A stretch of DNA of 15,151 nucleotides from Spirochaetaceae bacterium. Lineage in GTDB: Bacteria; Spirochaetota; Spirochaetia; SZUA-6; Bin103. This document shows positions 9,059 to 15,151 of this stretch, one piece after another; position 1 is the first letter of the stretch, and every line of letters starts with the position of its first letter. The stretch spans positions 1 to 15,151 of the forward strand of contig JAPPNY010000226.1 of NCBI GenBank assembly GCA_028818385.1. The letters run 5' to 3'. A program made the translations under genes and the position numbers. The notes under the pieces were generated by a model. That model saw only the letters and a list, made by a program, of their open reading frames with translations, made no database searches and had not been told where the DNA came from.

Positions 9059-12040
9059 TTGACGTACTTCCTCGAACGGGGCGCGCGGGTCACGCGCGTC
9101 CTGCGGGTGGTCCTGCTCCTGGCGCTGGCCCTGCCGGCTGCCGCTCAGGATGCTCGCGAGCTCTATCAACGGGGCGCCGACGCCTTCGCCGACGGTCTGT
9201 TCTCCAATGCGGTGCAGTCGTTCGACACGCTGGCCGAACGCTATCCGGACTCGGAGCTGCGCGCGGACGCCACCTTCCTGCTCGCCCTCGCCCACTACCA
9301 TCTGGGGCACCATGCGAACTCGTACGACCTGCTGGGGTCGTTCGCCCGGTTGTTCCCGGACTCCGAGCACGTCGCGGTCCTCGGTCACTGGCAGGCGGCC
9401 ATCCGCCTGGCGCAGGGGCGGGCGACCGAGGCGGTCGAGCGGGCCGAGCGGCAACTGGAGCGCACGGACACACCCCCGGAGTACCGGTGGCGCACCCTGC
9501 TGCTGCACGCCACCGCACTGGAGCAGGACGGCCGCGCGGAGGATGCCGAACGCGCCTACCTGGCCCTGGTCGACGAACTGCCGGCATCGCAGCAGGCCGA
9601 CGCGCTGTTCCGGGCGGGACAGCTCGCCTACCAGGCCGGCCGCTATGCCGAGGCGGTGGAGACCTTCGGGCGCATCGTGCTGGCACATTCGGGCAGCCCC
9701 CGCGCGCCGCAGGCGCTGTACGCGCAGGCCGATGCCTCGCTGCTGGCCGGGCAACCCGCTGCAGCGGCGGAACGCTTCAGCCGGTACCTGGAACTGTTCC
9801 CGTCAGGTCCCCTGGCGGGAGCGGCGCTCAGGCGCCTTCCGTTCCTGTACCTGAGCATGGAGGAGTTCGCGCTGGCGGCGCGGTGGGCCGATGCCGCGCT
9901 GGAGGAGCAGCAGGCGGCCGACCTCGCCGCGCGGCTGCTGCAGGTCAAGGGTGAGGCGGCGCTGCAGCTCGGCGACCCGGCGGGCGCGGTCAGCGAGCTG
10001 ACGGCAGCGTTGGCCGCCGGCCTCGGACCGGGCGACGCGCAGCGGGCCGACTACTACCTGGCGCTCGCCTATCTGCAGACCGGTCAGCGGGCGCCGGGGC
10101 TGGAGTCGCTGCAGGCTGCCGGCGACGGGCCGGACGCCGGTCTGGCGGCGGGCGCCGTCCTGAACCGTGCCTACCTGCTGATCGAGGACGGGGCGCTGGA
10201 AGAGGGTGCGACCGCGCTGGAGGACTTCGCGGAGCGGTTTCCCAATCACCCGCGCGTGACGGAGGCGCTGCAGGTTCTGGCGCAGACGAGGGAGGCGCTG
10301 GAGGACACGGAGGCGGCGCTCGACGCCTGGGAGCGGCTGTGGAGGGTGGCGGAGGCGACGGACTCGACCGCCATGCTGGCGTCCGCCGGTCCCGGCGACC
10401 TGCTGCTGCGCGTGGCCGATGCCGCGGTCGCCGTCGACGAGGACGGTGTTGCGCTCCGGCTGCTGAAGAACCTGCGACGGTTCGGCGCGGCTCCCGAGTC
10501 GCTGGAGGCGATCTATCGCATCGGCCGCATCTACGGCACGCGCGGCGAGCACAAGCGCGCCGCCGACTTCTACCGGGAGGTCGTGGACGCCGGCCCGTCG
10601 GGGGAGCTCAAGTGGCGTGCCCGCCTGGCTCTGGGAGCGGAGCTGTACAACGCCGGAGCGTACGAAGAGGCGCTGATCTACCTGCGCGACGGGCACGGCG
10701 CCAGCGTCTGGGAACCGTATCGCCACCTGGCTCTGGGTCGCGTGTACTACCGGCTGAGGCGGTCGGACGAAGCGAACACCGCTCTGGCGGTGGCGGCGCA
10801 GGCGCCCGATGCGGCGGTCGCGGTCGAAGCCTCCTACCTGTATGCCGCCGCCCACTATCAGGGCGGACGCTACGATCCGGCGCGCGACGCGTACCTGGCG
10901 TTCGCGGAGCGGTTTCCCGCGGCTGCCCAGGTGCCGTCGGCGTTCTACCGCGCCGCCCTCAGCGAACTGCGCATGGACCGGCCCGATCAGGCGCGTGATC
11001 TTCTCGTCACCGCCCTCGGGACCATCGAATCGCGGGAAATCCGCGCGGAACAGGGAGTGGAGGCGGGGCGGGCCGGCGCCGGGACCGGCGGTGTCGACCT
11101 GGCCCATGAGGTCCTGTACATGCTGGTGGAGGGTGCGCTCCTTGCCGGCAGCACCGACGAGGCGGGCGCCGCCCTGGAGAAGCTGCGGCAGCGGGCGCCG
11201 GCCGGCCTCATGGCGGCAGAAGCGGGTCTGCGGTACGGGGAGTACCTGATCGCGCACGGCCAGGAGGAAGCGGGCCTGCAGGTTCTGCAGCAGGTCGCGG
11301 CGGACGCCGGGGAGGACGGGCCCGGACGGCGGGCGCTGTCGTCCGCGGCGACGGCGGCGGAGGCGCTCGGCCGCCACGCCGACGCCGCCGATCTCCACTG
11401 GCGTACGCTGTTGGCCGCCCACGACACCGGCCTTCGCGAGCGGGCGCTGGAGGGGTTGCGCGCGAGCCTTCAGGCGATCGGCGCGGCGAGCGCCAGGCGC
11501 TACTATCTGGTTGCCGCGGTTTCCGACGAGGCCACGCTGCCCGCCGAGGTACGCGCTCGCGTGATGTACGACTACGCGATGCTGATCCAGCCGGACCAGC
11601 CGGGCGACGCCGTCTCGATCCTGGAGGAGGCGCTCCCCGATCTGAGCCCGGGGCCGGAGCGGGACGACGGGTACTTCCTGCTCGCCGAGCGGTACCGTCA
11701 GGCCGGTGAGCCGCAACGCGCGATCGATGCCTATCGCGTGGTTTCGGAGGTCGCGGTGGCCGGCGGCGGCAGGCAGGCGGAGGCGCACCTGCGCCGGGCT
11801 CAGCTCTTGGTGGAGACCGACGGCGAACAGGCGGCCGCCGACGAGCTTGCGAACGTGGCGCTGCGGTTCCCCGGCGAGGTCGAGGTCGCTGCCGAGGCGC
11901 TCTATTACGCCGTGGGGCTGTGGCGGAACAACGGCGCTGAACGGGCAGCCAACCGCCTGCAGGACCGGCTGTACGAACGCTACCCGGACAGCGAGTGGGC
12001 GGAGCGCCTGCGCAAGGAGCGGCGGGGCTCGGAAGGCTGA
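9059..12040 (+). CDS. Large exported tetratricopeptide-repeat protein
   Basis: A 993-residue protein with an N-terminal signal peptide (hydrophobic VVLLLALALPAAA, about residues 17-29, cleavage near AAA-QDA; no lipobox cysteine) and helical TPR repeats along nearly its whole length. Typical units are 'ELYQRGADAFADGLFSNAVQSF' split over 34-55, 'ALFRAGQLAYQAGRYAEAVETF' over 182-203 and 'YRIGRIYGTRGEHKRAADFY' at 486-505; many end in 'RFP' or 'RYPDSE', as in BamD and YbgF/CpoB-like TPRs. TPRs are protein-binding scaffolds, so a periplasmic or outer-membrane assembly role is likely, but no specific partner can be named. The start is TTG 9059, one base after the clpC stop, and gives a complete signal peptide; the only later in-frame start nearby (GTG 9107) would cut off its basic n-region. 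No good Shine-Dalgarno is seen, so translation probably depends on clpC. Confidence 0.88.
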   Translation: MTYFLERGARVTRVLRVVLLLALALPAAAQDARELYQRGADAFADGLFSNAVQSFDTLAERYPDSELRADATFLLALAHYHLGHHANSYDLLGSFARLFPDSEHVAVLGHWQAAIRLAQGRATEAVERAERQLERTDTPPEYRWRTLLLHATALEQDGRAEDAERAYLALVDELPASQQADALFRAGQLAYQAGRYAEAVETFGRIVLAHSGSPRAPQALYAQADASLLAGQPAAAAERFSRYLELFPSGPLAGAALRRLPFLYLSMEEFALAARWADAALEEQQAADLAARLLQVKGEAALQLGDPAGAVSELTAALAAGLGPGDAQRADYYLALAYLQTGQRAPGLESLQAAGDGPDAGLAAGAVLNRAYLLIEDGALEEGATALEDFAERFPNHPRVTEALQVLAQTREALEDTEAALDAWERLWRVAEATDSTAMLASAGPGDLLLRVADAAVAVDEDGVALRLLKNLRRFGAAPESLEAIYRIGRIYGTRGEHKRAADFYREVVDAGPSGELKWRARLALGAELYNAGAYEEALIYLRDGHGASVWEPYRHLALGRVYYRLRRSDEANTALAVAAQAPDAAVAVEASYLYAAAHYQGGRYDPARDAYLAFAERFPAAAQVPSAFYRAALSELRMDRPDQARDLLVTALGTIESREIRAEQGVEAGRAGAGTGGVDLAHEVLYMLVEGALLAGSTDEAGAALEKLRQRAPAGLMAAEAGLRYGEYLIAHGQEEAGLQVLQQVAADAGEDGPGRRALSSAATAAEALGRHADAADLHWRTLLAAHDTGLRERALEGLRASLQAIGAASARRYYLVAAVSDEATLPAEVRARVMYDYAMLIQPDQPGDAVSILEEALPDLSPGPERDDGYFLLAERYRQAGEPQRAIDAYRVVSEVAVAGGGRQAEAHLRRAQLLVETDGEQAAADELANVALRFPGEVEVAAEALYYAVGLWRNNGAERAANRLQDRLYERYPDSEWAERLRKERRGSEG

Positions 12041-12059
12041 CGGCCGCCGGCCAGGCGGG
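12041..12059. other. Convergent intergenic spacer
   Basis: Only 19 bases, all but one G or C, separate the TPR gene stop from the methyltransferase stop on the opposite strand. A short GGCC-GCC-GGCC inverted repeat is present, but no T-run on either strand, so I do not call a terminator. The two transcripts probably overlap at their 3' ends. Confidence 0.6.
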
Positions 12060-13343
12060 CTAGTCCCGGGAGCGCTGCTGCCAGACACGGCGCTGCAGAA
12101 GCACGGCCCGGTAGCCGCGCCGGCGCCGGTCCTGCCGTTTCACCATCCCGGTCGCGGCGCACCCACTCGAAGAGTGCCACCCACGCGAAGCATGCCGCTC
12201 ACCTGGCGAGCGCTGCTCACGCAGTGAGCGCAGCGCCCGGTCGACGGGGGTGCTCGACCCGATCAGGAGCAGGCGGCCCTCGGGCGCCAGCAACGCGTCC
12301 ACGGCTTCGGGTATCCATCGCCACCAGGGGCCGTCGGTCTCGCCGTGCGTGGCGACCACGGCGCTGTAGCGCGCGCTACCGCGCGGGCCGGGTCCCGTTG
12401 CGTCGGCGATCGACGGAGCATGCAAGCCGGCGGCGGCGACGCCGTGGTGCCGAAGGTTGCGGCGGGCGGTCTCGATCTGCAGGAGGTCGCGGCTGCCGAC
12501 GGTTATCGCCGGCCGCGCGCCTCCCGTCGCTGCCAGGCTGCACGCGGTGAGCCCCTGCCCCGGATTCCAGATCAGCACGCGCGGACCCAGGGCACTGGCG
12601 CACACCAGCGGCTCGGCGGCGCGCAGGGAGTAGGGGACGGCATCGAAGTCCGGCAGGCCCCAGGCCGTCTGCAGCCGCACGGCCTGCCCGCCGTAGCGGA
12701 ACTCCGTGTCGCCCCGAAGGTAGGCGGCAAGCCCGTCCCGGCCGGGTGGAGGGTCGCCGGGTGCGGCCATGGCCGTCTCGGCCACGAGGACCGTATGCGC
12801 CCGCAGCTCGCGCCGGTGCAGGATGCGTGCGCGCCCCTGCAGGGCTCGCTCGACCACGTCCTGCCGTGGCCGGATCACGACCAGGGCCAGGTGGCCCTCC
12901 GGAGCCGCGGCGGCGGCCTGGCGCACCAGCAGGCGGAGCACGGGTTCACCCACCTTGGCCGGCAGATTGGCCGCGATCAGGTCGAACGGGCCACGGGCCG
13001 CAGGCACCCCCAGACAGCCGATCGCGGCGGCGCGGGACCCGTCATTCTCCCGTGCGTTGAGAGCGCTGACGGAGACCGCCAGCGCGTCTCGGTCGCTCAG
13101 GATGACGTGCGCGCGCGGCCACAGACGCGACAGCGCCACCCCGATGACCCCGCTTCCGGAGCCCAGGTCCAGCGCGCGCCGAACCGGCAGGTCACCGAGA
13201 CGTTCGGCGATCGTATCCAGGAGCGCGCGCGTGCCGGTATCGATGTCGTCTCCGCTGAACAGCGACTGCGACAACCAGAACTGCAGGTCTCCCCCGGCCC
13301 AGGGAAGGACGACCCGCTTGTGCAGCAGCCCGTGCGCCCGCAA
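12060..13343 (-). CDS. RsmC-like two-domain SAM methyltransferase, probably rRNA
   Basis: A 427-residue class I methyltransferase of the MTS ('small methyltransferase') type. The N-terminal half is catalytic: FSGDDIDTGTRALL (29-42), SAM-binding motif I ALDLGSGSGVIG (57-68), acidic D84 in LSDRD, and motif IV DLIAANLPAKVG (121-132), where NLPA stands in the place of the NPPF/NPPY of RsmC and RlmG. The C-terminal half (about 205-375) looks like a second, decayed copy of the fold: motif I is VLIWNPGQGLTA (256-267) and no NPP-type motif is found. E. coli RsmC has the opposite order, with the inactive half first. The C-terminal tail is basic (KRQDRRRRGYRAVLLQRR), fitting RNA binding. The substrate is unknown; a guanine N2 in 16S or 23S rRNA is the best guess. 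TTG 13343 is the likely start, though the nearest Shine-Dalgarno is 17 bases away. It lies 70 bases downstream of efp in the same direction. Confidence 0.8.
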   Translation of the reverse strand: MRAHGLLHKRVVLPWAGGDLQFWLSQSLFSGDDIDTGTRALLDTIAERLGDLPVRRALDLGSGSGVIGVALSRLWPRAHVILSDRDALAVSVSALNARENDGSRAAAIGCLGVPAARGPFDLIAANLPAKVGEPVLRLLVRQAAAAAPEGHLALVVIRPRQDVVERALQGRARILHRRELRAHTVLVAETAMAAPGDPPPGRDGLAAYLRGDTEFRYGGQAVRLQTAWGLPDFDAVPYSLRAAEPLVCASALGPRVLIWNPGQGLTACSLAATGGARPAITVGSRDLLQIETARRNLRHHGVAAAGLHAPSIADATGPGPRGSARYSAVVATHGETDGPWWRWIPEAVDALLAPEGRLLLIGSSTPVDRALRSLREQRSPGERHASRGWHSSSGCAATGMVKRQDRRRRGYRAVLLQRRVWQQRSRD

Positions 13344-13359
13344 CGCGGCAGCCGACGGT

Positions 13360-13377
13360 GCTCCCTCTCCAGGGGGC
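13360..13377 (-). promoter_or_regulatory. Purine-rich RBS region in a small hairpin before the methyltransferase
   Basis: On the minus strand GGAGAGGGAG (13370-13361) is the only Shine-Dalgarno-like stretch before the methyltransferase. It sits within a possible hairpin in which CCCT (13374-13371) pairs with AGGG (13366-13363) and GGAG forms the loop. Its distance from TTG 13343 (17 bases) is too long for an ideal site, so the start or the site may be misjudged. Confidence 0.35.
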
Positions 13378-13413
13378 TCGACGGGGGCTGCGCGGTCGCC
13401 GGTGATGGGTGGG

Positions 13414-13971
13414 TCAGGCCCGTTCGACGTACGCGCCCGTGGTCGTGTTGACGACGATGCGGTCGCCGGTCTTGATGAACAGCGGGACCTGCAGCGTCAG
13501 GCCGGTCTCCGTGGTGGCCGGCTTGGTGGCGCCCGTGGCGGTGTCGCCGCGTTCGGCGTGCGGCGCGTCGGTCACCTCCAGCTTCATCTTCAGCGGAAGC
13601 TGCACCGCGAGCGGATCCTCTCCCCACATCAGCACCTGATAGGACTCGCCCTCCTTCAGGAAGCGGGTGACGCTCTCATCGACGCTGGCTGCGGGAACGT
13701 TGAACTGATCGTAGGAACCGACATCCATGAACACGAGGTAGTCGGCATCCGAGTACAGATACTGCGCGTCCCGCGCCTCCACGTCGGCTTCCTCGACCGT
13801 CTCATGCGACTTGATCACTTCGCGGATCACCTGTCCGGTGCGTGCGTGCTTGAGCTTCAGCCGGACGAATGCCGATCCCTTGCCCGGATTGACGAATTCG
13901 CGATCGGTGACCAGGTAGGGGTCTCCTCGGAACAGCACGTGTATTCCCTTGTCGATAGCGCCTGCTTTCAT
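13414..13971 (-). CDS. efp: Translation elongation factor P
   Basis: EF-P binds the ribosome between the P and E sites and restores peptide-bond formation at proline stretches. The 185-residue protein matches EF-P over its full length: KOW-like domain I (1-65), OB domain II (66-128) and OB domain III (129-185). The modified loop reads VNPGKGSAF, so the target lysine is K31 (Lys34 in E. coli), the form modified by beta-lysine through EpmA. The C-terminal signature ATTETGLTLQVPLFIKTGD is complete. The start is ATG 13971, four bases after AAGG and giving the typical MKAGAIDKGIHV beginning. A longer reading frame beginning at 14013 was rejected because it overlaps the end of epmA and adds residues the family lacks. 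It is 25 bases downstream of epmA, so enzyme and substrate are probably co-transcribed. Confidence 0.96.
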   Translation of the reverse strand: MKAGAIDKGIHVLFRGDPYLVTDREFVNPGKGSAFVRLKLKHARTGQVIREVIKSHETVEEADVEARDAQYLYSDADYLVFMDVGSYDQFNVPAASVDESVTRFLKEGESYQVLMWGEDPLAVQLPLKMKLEVTDAPHAERGDTATGATKPATTETGLTLQVPLFIKTGDRIVVNTTTGAYVERA

Positions 13972-13996
13972 TTCGCCTTGAACCGCCCGGACCCTA

Positions 13997-14983
13997 TCAC
14001 AGCCGGACGGCATGGTGCAGCGGAAAGGGGATCACCTGGCTGATCTCCTGCCGCCGATCGAGCGCCATGATCAGCCGTTCCACGCCGAGCGCCACGCCGG
14101 CGCAGATCTCCGGGCCGCCGCGTACCTCATCGGCCATCGCTCGGTCGGGGGGGTGAAGAGTCATGGCGATGCGACGCTTGCGTGCATCCTCCCGCTCGAT
14201 GACCCGAGCCAGCCGTTCGGCGTCGGTCTCTTCCTGAAAACAGTTGGCGACTTCCAGTCCCCGCGCGTACAGTTCCCATCGTCGGCAGTACGGGGTATCC
14301 GTGATCGGCTGCGCGAAGGTGGGCACGCGGCGCGGATACTCGTAGACGACCGTACCGCGGTCGTCGGGCAGGCCCGGCTCCACCGCCGCCAGCCAGACGC
14401 GGTTGAATACCTGCTCCCAGGTGTCGTCGCCGGCGGTGCGCACGCCCGCCGACTCCGCCGCGCGACGGAAGCGGTCCCGGTCGTCGACGGCGTCCAGATC
14501 GATCCCGGAGGCCCGCAACACGGCGTCACGTACCGTGATGCGGTCGAACGGGACCGGCAGCGGAGCCTCGGCCGGCAGCGACGACACGAGCCGTTCCAAC
14601 CGGGCCACCTCGGTCAGATACTCGCTGCCGGGCGAATACCACTCCAGCATGGTGAACTCCGGACTGTGCGTACGGTCCAGCTCGGCGCCGTTGCGGAACG
14701 CGGGGGCGAGCTGGAAGATCGGCCCCGAGCCCAGGGCGATGAGCCGGCGCATGTGGCGTTCCGGCGACGGGCTCAGGTACAGCGGCAGACCTTCGTCCCG
14801 GGCGCTATCCGTTCCCGGGCGATGCAGCCGCGTCGCGAACACCTCGATGGCAGGCTCCGGCAGCAGCGTGGGCGAAGCGAGCGGCGTGCTCACCTCGAGG
14901 TAGCCGGCGTCGGCGAAGAAGGCGCGGATGGCCGCCAGGATCCGGGTGTGCCGGAGCGAGCGAGCAAGCGGCGATCCCGTCAT
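13997..14983 (-). CDS. epmA: EF-P lysine ligase EpmA (PoxA/GenX, LysRS-like)
   Basis: EpmA is a truncated class II lysyl-tRNA synthetase homologue that transfers (R)-beta-lysine to the loop lysine of EF-P. The 328 residues match E. coli EpmA (325) and lack the tRNA anticodon-binding domain. Motif 1 region YLEVSTPLASP (28-38), motif 2 from FRNGAELDRTHSPEF (96-110) to TMLEWY (111-116), and motif 3 GVALGVERL (296-304) are intact. The alanine in GVALG replaces the glycine of true LysRS and is a known EpmA feature that lets beta-lysine fit. ATG 14983 was chosen because GGAG (14997-14994) lies ten bases upstream and the length fits; GTG 15001 would add six residues. It is immediately followed by efp on the same strand. 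EpmB, the lysine 2,3-aminomutase that supplies beta-lysine, is not in the window. Confidence 0.95.
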   Translation of the reverse strand: MTGSPLARSLRHTRILAAIRAFFADAGYLEVSTPLASPTLLPEPAIEVFATRLHRPGTDSARDEGLPLYLSPSPERHMRRLIALGSGPIFQLAPAFRNGAELDRTHSPEFTMLEWYSPGSEYLTEVARLERLVSSLPAEAPLPVPFDRITVRDAVLRASGIDLDAVDDRDRFRRAAESAGVRTAGDDTWEQVFNRVWLAAVEPGLPDDRGTVVYEYPRRVPTFAQPITDTPYCRRWELYARGLEVANCFQEETDAERLARVIEREDARKRRIAMTLHPPDRAMADEVRGGPEICAGVALGVERLIMALDRRQEISQVIPFPLHHAVRL

Positions 14984-14993
14984 GGAGGGGTTT

Positions 14994-14997
14994 CTCC
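14994..14997 (-). promoter_or_regulatory. Shine-Dalgarno of epmA
   Basis: GGAG on the minus strand, ten bases before ATG 14983 (spacer AAACCCCTCC). It supports ATG 14983 over GTG 15001, which overlaps this site. Confidence 0.6.
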
Positions 14998-15063
14998 GCA
15001 CAGCAGACTCCTATCGCCCCGAGGATCGTCGCCTTCGGCTCCGTTCTTCGGCCCATCCCCACC

Positions 15064-15069
15064 GGTATA
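15064..15069 (-). promoter_or_regulatory. Possible -10 element for epmA-efp, incomplete
   Basis: TATACC on the minus strand, about 80 bases before the epmA start, could be a -10 hexamer. The -35 would fall near 15087-15092, inside the poly-G artefact, so the promoter cannot be confirmed from this contig. Confidence 0.25.
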
Positions 15070-15074
15070 GAAGT

Positions 15075-15151
<77 letters not shown>

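Noticed and set aside
9803..12088. A 761-residue open frame antisense to the TPR gene
   Set aside because: In DNA of this GC content stop codons are rare in opposite frames. The translation is a low-complexity mix rich in Arg, Gln, Val and Gly with no domain, while the sense strand gives a clean signal peptide and TPR repeats.
13972..14013. Longer EF-P start adding 14 residues
   Set aside because: It overlaps the end of epmA; EF-P proteins begin at the MKAGAIDKG-type segment, which has its own AAGG site.
12345..14043. Plus-strand open frames across the methyltransferase and efp region (12345-13451 and 12769-14043)
   Set aside because: The minus strand here codes for EF-P with full-length homology and for a methyltransferase with SAM motifs; the plus-strand translations have no motifs.

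Overview
The window is about 15 kb of very GC-rich bacterial chromosome (roughly 70% G+C by eye) with almost no non-coding DNA. The genuine sequence appears to run from 57 to 15074. Both ends are 36-base homopolymers that read as poly-G outward from the contig, so this is probably one complete small metagenomic or draft contig with artefactual ends. Nine genes can be supported, one cut at its 5' end. I see no tRNA, rRNA, CRISPR array, insertion sequence, integrase or phage gene.

The organism is a diderm (Gram-negative-type) bacterium: it has a LolCDE-type lipoprotein release transporter, several exported periplasmic-type proteins, and EF-P with its EpmA modification enzyme. A PEGA-domain envelope protein, a minimal FtsY and a two-permease Lol system next to ftsY would fit a high-GC member of the Spirochaetota, but that is a guess from gene content and not proven by a marker gene.

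Region 1 (57-6473, + strand) is one tightly packed transcription unit: PEGA protein (partial), ftsY, an exported protein of unknown function, Lol permease, lolD ATPase, second Lol permease. Every junction overlaps: an ATGA overlap, a shared A (TGATG), a 26-base overlap, then two more ATGA overlaps. The theme is building the envelope: FtsY delivers ribosomes making membrane and exported proteins to the translocon, and LolCDE extracts mature lipoproteins from the inner membrane.

Region 2 (6474-12040, + strand) begins with the longest non-coding gap (100 bases), which holds a well-spaced sigma70-like promoter, a small perfect hairpin and a strong ribosome binding site. It drives clpC, a Clp/Hsp100 unfoldase with a ClpP-docking loop. 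One base after clpC follows a 993-residue exported TPR-repeat protein starting with TTG.

Region 3 (12060-14983, - strand) is a convergent translation-related unit, transcribed epmA, efp, then a two-domain methyltransferase. EpmA attaches beta-lysine to EF-P, which relieves ribosome stalling at proline-rich stretches. The methyltransferase is RsmC-like but carries its catalytic half at the N-terminus. The two units converge across 19 bases.

No exotic defence or mobile system is visible. The best candidates for undescribed biology are the unknown exported protein wedged between ftsY and the Lol genes, the domain-swapped methyltransferase, and the large TPR protein coupled to clpC.
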